NCBI RefSeq assembly: GCF_003286085.1
Contig: NW_020825294.1
Location: 2,356,001 to 2,420,000 of the forward strand
DNA: 64,000 nt
Source: Drosophila persimilis
Taxonomy: Eukaryota > Arthropoda > Insecta > Diptera > Drosophilidae
Reading direction: 5' to 3'
Shown here: positions 49,497-59,421 of the stretch, in pieces
Position numbering within the stretch: the stretch's first letter is position 1
Layout of the letters: the number at the start of each line of letters is the position of its first letter
Program-made: the position numbers and the translations under genes
The notes under the pieces: model-generated
Told to the model about the DNA's origin: nothing
The model's input: only the letters and a program-made list of their open reading frames with translations
Database searches by the model: none

Positions 49497-50282
49497 TTAC
49501 CAAAAGGTTCTACGTCGACTACCACGAGGGCCAGCATTTGGGTTGTGACCTGCAGAAGACAAAGATCATTACAGATCGATCCCTTGAGATGCCGTTGAGG
49601 ATGACTTACGTTCAGTAACGGGAAACGTAATACCAGCATCACCGCCACTAAAGCGAGGGATATCATTAGGGGCACTATGGGTATAAGGCTTGGATTAATG
49701 GACATCTCATATTAAAGGGGTTTCTAGGACGACTTACTGCAATCCATTGCGGGCCAACATTTGACGTGCCCGCTGTTGCATGATGGCCATTCGGCGATAC
49801 TGTTCCGGGCTTATGGGCTGACGGAACATTCGGCCATTGGGATTGGCACGGAAGTTGTCGGAGAGGTCCTCCAGTCCCACGGGAATATTGGGATCGTTGT
49901 GGAAACCCATCGGATTGGGATTGCTGAAGATCTGTCTGGGACTTCCATGGCCTTGGCCAAAGTTGAGACTTTCTTGAGGGAGATTCATGTTGTTTTGATG
50001 GCCAAAAGTACTGTCATTAACGGTGCCTCCCTGACCAAAGTTCGCGACGTTTCCCTGACCAAAGTTCCCTACGTTTCCCTGACCAAAGTTCGCGACGTTT
50101 CCCTGACCAAAGTTCGCGACGTTTCCCTGAGCAAAAGGTCCATTGTTTCCTTGATCCAAGTGCCCGGCAAGTGGCATGCCGCCCATCTGTGCGGGTGGGT
50201 AGAACACCTCAGAGGGCAGCAGGTTCATCGAGTCCGTAAGCTGGGCGTATGTGGCAAAGTCAATCTCCATGCTTTGGTTCAT
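49497..50282 (-). CDS. Gln/Asn/Gly-rich protein, three exons, 211 aa
   Basis: I do not recognise the family. Exons 50282-49738, 49647-49610 and 49549-49497 join through introns of 90 nt (GTAAGTCG...GCTTTAG) and 60 nt (GTAAGTCA...CTGCAG), giving 211 residues. Unspliced, the frame stops one codon after RNGLQ; spliced, it continues HGGDAGITFPVTERHNPNAG and ends RRRTFW. Residues 45-83 are four GQGNVANF-type octapeptides. The C-terminal exon is basic. No signal peptide or membrane span is visible. It is the downstream neighbour and apparent paralogue of the gene at 50761-51289. Both place a phase-2 intron with a GTAAGTC donor right after an RNGL motif preceded by a helical Met/Arg-rich segment (ISPEQYRRMAIMQQRARQML). 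Intron choice is from consensus and frame only. Confidence 0.65.
50036..50135 (-). repeat. 24-bp coding tandem repeat (GQGNVANF)
   Basis: Four units of 24 bp, TTCCCTGACCAAAGTTCGCG followed by ACGT on the plus strand, encode GQGNVANF with one G/A variant. They are almost identical, so the array is young. Confidence 0.9.
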
Positions 50283-50760
50283 AATTTGTTATTCAAAGAA
50301 AAAAAAAGAAAAAATTTTTTCTTATTTTAAAACTACGAAAGATTTTCGAATATATTCTGGAAATTTTTTCAAGATTTTTGAACGTACGGAGGGTTAGAAT
50401 TGGAATGAGAATAAGCCAAAACTGTGAGAGTGCAAAGAGAAAGGAATGCTGATGGGAATAAAGTGAAACAAAGATGAGGATTCGAATGAGGGAAATATTT
50501 TCATCATGTAGGCGAATGGAAAAATGTCAAATAGAAAAAATTCGGCAAAAAATCTTTCCCTTTCAGAGGGAAGAAAAGCAGGGCCGTCTTTCCACAGAAG
50601 ACCACGGAGGATGCACATCTAAAAGAAGCCCAGCCCCTTCGTAAAGTAACCTTTGACAAGAAATTCTATTTAGATGCATTATTTAATTGTTAATAACCAA
50701 AATATCGAATACAATTTCCAAAGACTTGTATAAAAGCACGCCAGTTCTAGTTTCTTTTTT
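50283..50760. other. Spacer between the two Gly/Gln-rich genes
   Basis: AT-rich with A/T homopolymers near 50297-50325; it presumably holds the 3' UTR of the upstream gene and the promoter of the downstream one. No DRE or TATA box stood out. Confidence 0.4.
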
Positions 50761-51289
50761 TTAAAAGTACGTATTGCCATTTCCTTGGGACTGATGGTGG
50801 TAGCCTTGGGACTCGTTACCGCCCAGACCAGGCAAAGAGTTGTAACCGTAGTCGCCTTGTCCACTGCTTTGGCCGCCACGCTGTTGTTCCATGGGAGAAC
50901 TGCAAGACGGGAATAAAATAAACGTGGTAGCTAGTAAATACCCAAGATCTTAGACTTACTAAAGACCATTGCGAGAGTTCATCTCTTTGAGCATCTTATT
51001 GTATCGCAGGGGACTGCGATAGCCGGGTCCACCAAAGGCAGCGCTGCCTGGCTGGCCGCGGGACTCCTCCTGTCCATAGCCATTGGACTGGACATACTCC
51101 TGGCCTTGTCCCGACATCTGGCCCATGCCCTCGAAGCTCATGCCGTAGCCCTATGGACGGGACAGATTAGGGTATTCCCCGAACTCAGCCACCTTCGGGT
51201 CTTACCTCCGGGGGCTGGCCATCGGGAATGGACATGCCATAGCCCTGCATCGATTGGTAGTTGGTGCCGTTACCATTTCCGTACTCCAT
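50761..51289 (-). CDS. Gly/Gln/Tyr-rich protein, three exons, 137 aa
   Basis: Family not recognised. Exons 51289-51206 (28 codons, MEYGNGNGTNYQSMQGYGMS), 51150-50960 and 50899-50761 join through introns of 55 nt (GTAAGACC...CCATAG) and 60 nt (GTAAGTCT...CTTGCAG). The reading frame is kept at both joints and ends in TAA at 50761. Without splicing, exon 2 stops directly after RNGL. The product is low-complexity, rich in Gly, Gln, Ser, Tyr and Met (QMSGQGQEYVQSNGYGQEES; GGQSSGQGDYGYNSLPGLGG), with one more ordered patch, GYRSPLRYNKMLKEMNSRNG. Such composition resembles prion-like or phase-separating proteins; this is inference. It is followed 479 bp downstream by a gene with the same intron position after RNGL, so the two probably arose by tandem duplication. 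Confidence 0.7.
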
Positions 51290-52133
51290 GACTAGTATTT
51301 ATTTATTTTTTTTTTTTCGGTAAAAATTTACGAAACTTTTGTTTTGTTACTAAAAAATTTTGATGTTTTTAGAATTTTATCTAGAGGTCTTTACACTCCG
51401 AAATCTGGATTACGAATGAGCATTTTTGTAACACAATTCGGTTGGTCGAATGTACTGAGAGTTTGTCCGATTTCATGGATGGTTTGATGTGGAAATTTGA
51501 ACGAAAAATATGGTTTCCTTTTAACAAAGTGTTTGAGAATTTCTTTGGGTTTACTGCTGCCCAAAAAGAGATAAAAATTCCTCAAGAAAGAGTTGAATCC
51601 TAACCGATTTGGACACCTTATCTGGGCCAACCATATTGCAGACGAAGTTTCTACTGAGCAAAAAAAAAATAGTAGAATCGCCATAAAGGAAATCAAAGCG
51701 AAGGGAGGCGAACTCCTACCTCGAGGAGCAGCAGCAATGAATATGCAAACGGCTGAACGTCGCCGAATAATTAAAATCGAGAAGCAGCCGGAGCCTTGCC
51801 TTGCCGGTTCTTTGCTAGCCGGATTAGAGATACCGGCAAACACTTTACGGCGGACAATTAAGTGCGCCTCCGTAATCTGTCTGTCGTAATTATGGCGACG
51901 CGGCGTGTATTTATCTGCGGCAATTAACGCCAAGTCCCAGCCCCAGTCCCAGTCCCCGCCCCAGACCCATTCCAAGCTTCTGGAAACTCCTCGCATATTT
52001 CACATCTCCGAAGATGGCCCCCAGACACTTGAGAACTTTAATTAAAACTAGATAAAGGACCATTGCAGCGGCAGCAATCATAGTTTATTCAACGTATTGC
52101 TGCATTCAAAAAAGGATTCATTCATTCATTCAT
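51290..52133. other. Gene-free spacer upstream of the Gly/Gln-rich pair
   Basis: A 201-codon minus-strand frame crosses this spacer but shows no domain and is judged spurious. A short (ATTC)n tract lies at 52119-52139, next to the 3' end of the roadblock-like gene. Confidence 0.4.
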
Positions 52134-52427
52134 TCATTCGCATGGCTTCTGCACCACAACGATGAAGAAATTCTCTTCGGGTACAATCATCAGCTCGTGG
52201 TTGAGGGTGCGCAAGCGTAGAGCTGTCAATTCGTTCGAGGAATCCAGTTTCTGGACCATCTTGGAGCCCTTCGCCAGCAGATTGTTGGCCAGGGCAGCAT
52301 AGTGAACGGTCAGGGTGTACTCCATTGTGGTCTTGATGGGTATGGCAAACGCATCCACGATTATGATGCCCGACACATTCGGAAAGTTTGAGTAGCGCTT
52401 GAGGATCTCTTCGATTTCAGCCGACAT
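52134..52427 (-). CDS. Roadblock/LC7-type dynein light chain, 97 aa
   Basis: The single-exon, 97-residue product has exactly the length of Drosophila Roadblock and aligns end to end. MSAEIEEILKRYSNFPNVSG corresponds to the N-terminal helix, GIIIVDAFAIPIKTTMEYTL to the first strands, HYAALANNLLAKGSKMVQKL to the central helix, and TALRLRTLNHELMIVPEENF to the RVRSKKHEIMVAPDKDF block. The family dimerises and tethers dynein intermediate chains in cytoplasmic and axonemal dynein. Several residues conserved in canonical Roadblock differ (for example VDAFAIP for VNxEGIP), so this is one of the diverged fly paralogues such as robl62A or its relatives, several of which are male-biased. I cannot say which orthologue. 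Confidence 0.85.
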   Translation of the reverse strand: MSAEIEEILKRYSNFPNVSGIIIVDAFAIPIKTTMEYTLTVHYAALANNLLAKGSKMVQKLDSSNELTALRLRTLNHELMIVPEENFFIVVVQKPCE

Positions 52428-54247
52428 CTTGTAGCAAAATATATATACATATATTATTTAGGGGCTCGACTTAGACAAATATCTGTCCATTGCTACGATT
52501 TCGATTTTCTCTTATAACTTTCCCCAATCTAGCCAGCCTTAGATCCCATGAAAACCCATGGAACCAGCCTCCAAAATGACAACATTTTCCATTCGCAAAC
52601 GTACAATATTTCAAAATTAGTACAACAAATTCGAAATATCGTAATATGTATTTAAATTTGATAGCTTGTGTATATGGCTTTAATACATTAATCTTTTTTT
52701 GGTCCGAATTCTTTCTTACGTTTAAAATATACAATATAATCAAAGTCGGGTTCAGCCAGGTAATCAACCCAACCCAATCTTTTGTTATCCAACCATAGAA
52801 GGCTCCGCTGTAAGTACCGAATGTAAGATCATTCTTTTGAGGTATTCTTAATATGGCTTTCCTAATTTTCGATAGCTCTACCAGCAATATCTGGGCATGG
52901 ACCCGGCTATCACAGTTCCCTGAGACTCTCGTAATGGACTCTAGTGAGTGGATACTTATATTTTCAACTTTCTCTCGCCTTTACCTTAAGTTCAGCCCAA
53001 CAGTTGCTCCTAGAACTGCACGCAATCACAGAAGAAGTATAGTTCTTTACCAGTTATTGGGGACCATGTCGGACTCAACGGAGGAGCAGGAAGAAAAGTA
53101 GGCCATTCTGGCCAATCTGCATATCTACAACAAGGAGACACATAAAACCAAAGCTGGAGAAGCTCATGTGGGGCAGAAACCATGCCCCAGACCCTGGACA
53201 CTGGGTGCTAGGTGACTTATGAGTCAGGCTCTTCAGCGCTTGCAGATCCTTTGATTTCCCTTTATTTGCTGCCACTCAGCCGGAGCACAGGAGACCTCTG
53301 CTTTGAGGGATACCAATTGTAATTCCCTCAACCAGGCCTGGACATGGATCATGTCATGACCTAACCATGGTCATGGCCGAACACGAGACAGAGACCATCA
53401 TCGACCGCTATCCCTCTGGACTCCTGCGCATGGATGCCGTCAATTCGGGGCCATTCTTGCTCTTTTGGAACTCAACTCCTGAAACTGCCAGCTCTCGTGG
53501 GCGATAGCTAGGGACTTGGTGCAATAACCTCAAAGCTTTATTCCTACCACGAACCCTCACAGAGCGGATCCTCAAGTCAGTGTTTAATATTTGAAGGGAA
53601 ATCTGAATGTGGGTGAACAATATATACTTTAAATACAATCGGGAATGCAAAGTGGACCAGGTGAAGATTGTAAGTGATCGCAGATCGATTTCCAGCCGTG
53701 GTTTTCTATGGCAGCCTGGGTTTAGGCATTCGTAGCGCCTCATCTACTTCGAGGCTTTGGTGGGATGTTTGGAGCAGCTTCCTTGGTACAATCTGATGTC
53801 AGTTAACCGTTTTAACGCCGAGAGCAGTATTTAGTATGTCCAATTTTCAACCATGAAATTGCAGAAGTCTTTAGAAGAGAAGTTGAAACAACTTCTTCGG
53901 TTCCAGGTGGTTGATAAGCCATTCCGGAGCTGTCTAGCCTTTGAAAGTCCCTGAAGAAGGAAGAAGAATTGTGTGTCCTTGCAGCATATTTCAAATCAAA
54001 AGCAGACTTCTTAGTATATTAATTTCAATTTCAGTATGCTCTCTTGGTGGAGATATGTGGGTATTTTGTTGTTGATGTTGCTTTGCAGAGCTATTCCCTG
54101 GTGAAATGATATTTTTTTCAGTGAGTTTTTCTTCAAGAGAGTGGAGCATATATCATTCTTAAAGATCATTTGTATTTGTCTTAGTTGCAAGACTTCAATC
54201 ACATTTTGCATTAATTTAAATCGTAAATCTATTTCAGCAGTTTGGGT
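52428..54247. other. Spacer with scattered decayed coding-like remnants
   Basis: No intact gene. On the minus strand around 52692-52890 two frames read coherent protein-like sequence (KAILRIPQKNDLTFGTYSGA; YLAEPDFDYIVYFKRKKEFG) separated by a frameshift. On the plus strand, pieces at about 53075-53130 (MSDSTEEQEEK; ILANLHIYNKETHKTKAGEA) and 53365-53510 (AEHETETIIDRYPSGLLRMD) are interrupted by stops. I could not assign any to a family. Confidence 0.35.
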
Positions 54248-55490
54248 CTATTCCCTGCCCAAAGCGAAGGGATCACTAGCCGAGGTCTTCACATAGAAAA
54301 TGCCCCTCTTATGCAGCGCTGGCTCTCCAGCCATTTGGACGGTCTGTCGCTGGCTCTGGTCGCACTGCCACCGACCATTGTCGCGCGTGCAGGGCGTGCC
54401 CCAGAATCCCTTGGGGGAATTGATGGACTCGGCGAACATCGCGTAGGAGCGGATGTGTGAGCATCCCAGATAGTAGCAGCTCGGCTGAATGGTGCCGTGG
54501 TTCGGGTAAAAAGTCGCACTGCCTGTGGGCCGGCGGAAGCCGAAGTTGACACTCGTGTGCATGGACTCCACGTATTTGGCGTCCGTGGGATCGATGCGGA
54601 ACTCGGCGCTACGATGCCGGAACTTGGGACCCGCCGGATCCAAGGCGAAGATGGTGTTGACCTGGTCGGGCTTCAGTCGCTTCCCCGCGGATCCGGCAAT
54701 CTGGGCGCCCAGCGAGTGGCCGATGAGGTACATGCTGTCGAAGCTGGCGCCGTACTGGCGGTTCAGGTTCCTCGTAAACTGCGCCAATTGGGCGCCAAAA
54801 ACCTCGATTAGGCCCACCACCGAAAAGTAGTTGACATTCGCTGAAGAGGCACTCCAGTCGGCCACAATCACATTGTATTCTCCGCGCTTCAGATAGGCGT
54901 TCTTCACGTCCCGATTGAAGGAGCCACGCGACTGACTCATCCAGCCGTGAATCATCAGCCTGGTGGGCAGGGAGGCATTGAACCCGGAGTGGCGCCACTT
55001 CTTCTCGCTGCTGAAGTCCAGCTCTCGGCCGCACTCGGGAAACTCCCGCTTGAACAGGTAGAACTGCATGCGGGGCTTGTGGCTGCCGAACGGGTTCAGA
55101 TTGCCAGCAATCTTCTTGATGAAACTCAGATCCAAGAACGATCCAATGCCCCGGGACTCACTTAGATCCTTGTCGCAGGTGTTCCACTCACAGTGCTCGG
55201 CGCCCTCGTACTCATCGTCCAACGAGGCCAAGATATCATCCGATTCTGGCTCCTCGGAGAAGGACGATCGCGAACCGATACCATCTGGCATTTCATCCTC
55301 CGCTGGCAGCATATCCATAAATGCACTCATCTCCATGTCATAGTCGCCCCCGAGATCGTTCTGGCCGATGGAGGGTTTGCCTTGAGCTACAGATCAGATA
55401 GGTTAGCATATTGCCTTTCATATTCCCACGCAGATAATGCTTACCATATTGTGCTGCCAGCAGCAGTACTGCAAATAGTTGGGTCCACAT
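54248..55490 (-). CDS. Secreted lipase, pancreatic lipase family, 394 aa
   Basis: Exon 1 (55490-55445) encodes a signal peptide start (MWTQLFAVLLLAAQYA). A 58-nt intron (GTAAGC...CTGTAG) leads to exon 2 (55386-54248), giving 394 residues. An acidic Ser/Glu linker (about 33-85) precedes the alpha/beta-hydrolase domain. The catalytic triad is complete: Ser240 in GHSLGAQ, Asp265 in ALDPAGP, His326 in CSHIRSY. Oxyanion-loop (RLMIHGW) and VADWS segments typical of PNLIP-type lipases are present. The product should hydrolyse triglycerides or phospholipids in the gut lumen or extracellular space. Insect members often show reduced lids and phospholipase A1 activity. The gene points away from the BTBD9-like gene and has a TATA box about 100 bp above the ATG, fitting a regulated gene. 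The orthologue name is not known to me. Confidence 0.9.
55387..55444 (-). other. 58-nt intron in the lipase gene
   Basis: Donor TATG|GTAAGC at 55444 and acceptor ATCTGTAG ending at 55387 join G to CT as an Ala codon and fuse the signal-peptide exon to the catalytic exon. Confidence 0.8.
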
Positions 55491-55583
55491 TCTAAGTCGA
55501 TTTATTAGATCAGCTGCAACGATCGAAGCTATTAGTTCCACTGACAATTGCACTCTGTTGCTCGGCTCTAATTTGCCAGTTCG

Positions 55584-55590
55584 TTTTATA
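55584..55590 (-). promoter_or_regulatory. TATA box of the lipase gene
   Basis: CTATAAAAC on the minus strand, about 95-100 bp upstream of the lipase ATG. A start site near 55558 would give a 5' UTR of roughly 70 nt. Confidence 0.6.
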
Positions 55591-55599
55591 GGAGTGTGC

Positions 55600-56960
55600 C
55601 TCCATCGCCAGAGAGAGCCCCGATGCATTCCGATAGTTCAGCACGTCACTCCGCGACATTAGCATCAGATCAAATCGATTGGGAAAAAGAGCGCCAGCCC
55701 AGGTTTATGGCAGTGCTGTGGTCTGCGAAGGGGGTTTTCGCGAGGAATATTGAAAGGTTTATTGCAATAATATATTTACGGTTGTTCTTAATGGTTCCCT
55801 CTTGAGTCCTTGGAAGAGGGAGAGAGGTTTACACCTCTCGATTTTCATTGGAAAAGACTACTGCTTACCCATGGCTAGTCGAACGAGCAGACCCCCTCCA
55901 ATGCAGCCACTGCCTGACGTTTAGTTCCCAGCTGTTCTGAGGCATTGCCCACTGATTTTTTTGTAGCATTCATACTCTAATGGCACGCGTTTCTTCCCAT
56001 TCAGTAAGCTCAACGATAACGTGTTCAGCTTTTTGTATTACCGGTTCCACATGCATTTGATGACGTAGCACTGGGCACCAGATCGTATGGGAAATTCTCA
56101 GCGAACTCAAAAAGTAGCTGCAAAGTGAGCAAAAAAGCGTCGGCTATTGGCAATTACAATTATCATCTGGGCGTTTACATCCACTGATTATAGAATCACA
56201 TTTTCAGAGTCACCTAACTCGCAAAGTGAATTGCCGCGATTTAAAGTCAATTGCGCGGGTCATCTAATTGGATTATGTACAAATCGGGGAAATATCACTT
56301 GGGGCGCATAATTAGAGTGATAATTCGTCTGTCACAGATTGCATTGTATACTGCACTTATGTGCATTTGTATATGTATTTTAATTGCAATTTCAGTTTAT
56401 GGCGATCATTTACCGATAATATCAAATATCTGCTATCGATATCTTCCGAAAAATGGTGGCTTACAACATTAGTTGCTCTTTTCCTGATAGAATCTAGATT
56501 TATAAGCTAATCTGGAATTAATATACACGGTGTCTAAACTGGAAATCGTGTCTACATCATTTTTCGATTTTAAAACTCTTAAAACTTCAAAGAAAAAATT
56601 GATGCTGGAATGGGCACGCTACCATCAGGACGATCCACAGGACATACCGAATGAGCAGCCAGGGACAAAGGAAAAGTGAGTTGGCGGTGGAGAAAGAGTC
56701 GATGGCGCAGTGGGGTTCTTCAATGTGGACCAGGCTATCGTCTATGATAGATGGATGGACATCAAGGACAAGACTCCCTGAACTGTACAAGATTATCAAC
56801 ATCAAGAAGGAGGACCTTTGGGCTAAACAGGAGAGAATTATGAGCCTGGGGATCTAGCGGCGCACATCATACAAAAACTGAACGTACAAAAAAACAATCA
56901 TACAATCGTACAATCAACAATCACGCTGAAAACCTGCGCTATTACAGCCTATAGGGTATG
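55600..56960. other. Spacer with a decayed coding remnant
   Basis: Divergent intergenic space between the lipase and BTBD9-like genes. At 56600-56857 two plus-strand frames give protein-like sequence broken by stops (LMLEWARYHQDDPQDIPNEQ; FFNVDQAIVYDRWMDIKDKT; then PELYKIINIKKEDLWAKQER). I did not recognise the source. A DRE (TATCGATA) lies at 56434-56441. Confidence 0.35.
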
Positions 56961-56964
56961 AGCA

Positions 56965-57200
56965 GTAAATAAGCGGATGATCTTAAATGCAAACAGTAAC
57001 AATTATTACGGAATGGTAAGTAATTATAACAATATAAATATTTATTAAAATGTACGCACACACTATCGCACGCAGGCTATTCAATGTATCGATAAGATCA
57101 ATCGACATATTTTATCACAGCCAACTTAACATTGAAGAGAGTCACAAAAAAATTGTGCTTAAAAAAAATAAATTGCTGAAGAAAAGGAGAAGTGTAAGTA
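56965..57200 (+). repeat. Copy B of a duplicated promoter and first-exon cassette
   Basis: Homologous to 11040-11280 read on the minus strand, including a perfect DRE (57087-57094), CCAACTTAACATTGAAGAGA, AAATTGTGCTTAAAAAAAAT, AAAGGAGAAGT and a GTAAGTA splice donor at 57194. Similarity fades upstream of about 56965 and just after the donor, so the duplicated unit is promoter, 5' exon and the start of an intron. Confidence 0.85.
57087..57094. promoter_or_regulatory. DRE (TATCGATA) upstream of the BTBD9-like gene
   Basis: Perfect DREF site 190 bp above the start codon, embedded in the identical 20-mer TTCAATGTATCGATAAGATC that also precedes the Tom5-like gene. Confidence 0.65.
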
Positions 57201-57265
57201 AACAAAGTATATGGATAGATATATAGAAATATAAGCAAACATCTACACTACCGGTCCACTCACAG
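57194..57265 (+). other. Possible 5' UTR intron of the BTBD9-like gene
   Basis: Donor AAGT|GTAAGTA at 57194 and acceptor CACTCACAG at 57265 would remove 72 nt and leave an 18-nt leader before the ATG. An alternative acceptor, TACAG, ends at 57275. The donor is the one shared with the Tom5-like gene. Confidence 0.45.
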
Positions 57266-57283
57266 AGAAATACAGTAACGAAA

Positions 57284-58468
57284 ATGAACAGCCAGGCAAG
57301 CCACGCAACCTCTTCGTCTTCCGTCGCCGCGAAGAGACGCCACACCGCCGAGCCAGTGCCGGTGCACATCTTTGGCAAACAAGTCTTGGCTGACATGAAG
57401 AGCCTCTGCATGGACCAGCTCTTCTCGGACATCACTTTCCTCGTGGAGGATCAGCGCCTGCCGGCGCACCGCATGATTCTAGGAAAGCGCAGCAAATACT
57501 TCTACGCCCTACTCTACGGTGGCATGTCTGAGTCAAAAAAAGATGTGATTCGGCTGGAGGTGCCGTTGGAGGCATTCAAAATAATCCTGGGCTACCTTTA
57601 CTCGGGCACTCTGCCCATATCCCAACTGGACGTGAATGCCATTTTAAAAGTGCTCGGTTTGGCCAATATGTATGGCTTGCTGGAAGTCGAGACGGCCATA
57701 TCCGAACATCTGCACCAGAATCTGGACGTCAGCAATGTGTGCATGATCCTGAATACAGCGCGCCTATTCAATCTTGCCGACTTGACCATGAAATGCCTCA
57801 ATTTCGTGGACAGTAATACGAGCGCACTGCTCGCGCACGAATCTTTCCAAATGCTCTCGAAGGAATCGCTTGAAGAAATCCTGCGACGGGACACTTTGCT
57901 TGCCCACGAACTGCAAATTTTTCGGATGGTATGGAGCAAATAATGCAGCAGCCACAATCGTAACGAGGACATCAAGTCGTTGGTCTCGCTTGTACGTCTC
58001 CCTCTCATTTCTCTGCAAGACCTGGTGAATGTGGTGCATCCATCTGGAATTATCCACCCGGATGCAATATTAGACGCCATCAAAACAGCGTCCATTCCTT
58101 CGAATCTGGCCTACCGTGCCGCCGTACATCCACTGGTAAATGTGGCCTCAGAAACCCATGAGGCACGTCGTTTAACTGTGAAATCTATTGAGATCGTCAA
58201 GCTGAAGTTCTGGTGCATAATCAATAATATCGAAGTCGGGAGTACTCAAAATGCACTCTCGCTCAACTGCACCGTAGAGGTCTCTTGCAACATGACCCAC
58301 TGGGTGGGCGTAGGAAAAATCAGATTTACAACATCAAAACCAACCCACAATATCCACTTCGCGCGCAGGCCTGTTCGCTACATTCGCATCGTACATCCAG
58401 AGAGTGGACGCATGGACATTTTAAAGGATATGCCAATTTTAGCCCTTTTGAACACTTTTGCAATATAA
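57284..58468 (+). pseudogene. BTBD9-like BTB/BACK protein with one in-frame TAA
   Basis: One frame runs from ATG at 57284 to TAA at 58466 (394 residues plus an internal stop). Residues about 30-140 form a BTB domain (QLFSDITFLVEDQRLPAHRM; LGKRSKYFYALLYGGMSESK) and 150-260 a BACK domain (MLSKESLEEILRRDTLLAHE; KSLVSLVRLPLISLQDLVNV; GIIHPDAILDAI). The end matches one F5/8C-like discoidin module of BTBD9 (HWVGVGKI; FARRPVRYIRIVHPESG). BTBD9 is a cytoplasmic/synaptic adaptor for Cullin-3. Oddities are an in-frame TAA at 57941-57943 after VWSK, absence of introns in the coding part, and a length well below BTBD9 (about 610 residues in flies). Sequence after the stop still reads as BTBD9 in the same frame with no other lesion. 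It is therefore a very young pseudogene, a readthrough gene, or a truncated BTB-BACK protein of 219 residues. Confidence 0.8.
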
Positions 58469-59421
58469 CAACATTTCCTAGATGATCGATCGACTTGAAG
58501 ACTGTTGGAAGTATCGACCCCTGACTGAAGATCTAACGACTTGTTCCTTTTCTTTTTCTTTAAATGGATTTTTGTTATTTTAATTTACTTTAACTCTAAT
58601 TAATTTCTCCCAATGGATTAAATTCGTATAACTATAGAGATATACATACAGCATTTTTGTTACTTAACATAAGATTTGTCTTGTTCGATTTCCAAGAATG
58701 CGAGAAAGTTGACCCACACCCCGGACAACTATCGGAATCAGGACAGTGCCAGGTGTCCAAGTCCTATCGGCATCGTAGGACATTGGTTGACATTTTCTTG
58801 TGGGGATGAATATGTGTTGTCAATGGCTGTGCTAAAGTATGTATGCGCTAAATTATTCACTCCCTTGGAACTCCTTTCGCGATTGCTACAGATGGCTGCG
58901 GATCCTCTTCTACAGCAGCTGAACTAGGGGCCATGGATTGTTTGGCCGTGTTTGTCCCTATTTTGCTGGAAAGTATGTCAGGTCCTGGTGCAACACAATG
59001 ACCGTCAGCCGAGCAGGTGGGGCAGATACCAAAACCATCCAAGATCCAATCGTCTTTACTTGTTGCTTTGAGACGCCTCCAAACTGTTTTTGCCGAAATT
59101 TCGAAGGAACTTTTTTGGACGCCGTCTTACTTGTACTTACAATACGCCCGCAAAATCCGATTTGTATACCAATCAGCTGTTGTGCACTAGCACTAACAGG
59201 TGCTCTGTTAGTGTTAAACGCAACTCTGTTAACCTATATCAGTATTTATGTGGTGACTGTTAGGCGCGGTAATATATGGTTTTTACAGGCGAGTTAAGGG
59301 TTAAGGGGTGTCGTTTTACAACACTCGTTTTCTCGTACCAACAACAACATAAACAAAAACAAAGAACAATTTTCCAGGGAGATAGCCGCTACGCAACGCG
59401 GCTGCCAAATCAATATAGAAA
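58469..59421. other. Spacer before the MBOAT7 gene
   Basis: No supported gene. A minus-strand frame without an ATG at about 59130-58857 encodes EISAKTVWRRLKATSKDDW and a CPTC motif, reminiscent of a helix-turn-helix but not assignable. The MBOAT7 promoter should lie in the last 200 bp. Confidence 0.35.

Noticed and set aside
51391..51996. 201-codon minus-strand frame
   Set aside because: Begins in a CCCAGTCCC repeat and shows no domain or conserved composition; it overlaps what should be promoter DNA of the Gly/Gln-rich gene.
57922..57950. Micro-intron removing the in-frame stop of the BTBD9-like gene
   Set aside because: The only GT-AG pair that removes it is 20 nt, shorter than any credible spliceosomal intron in flies.
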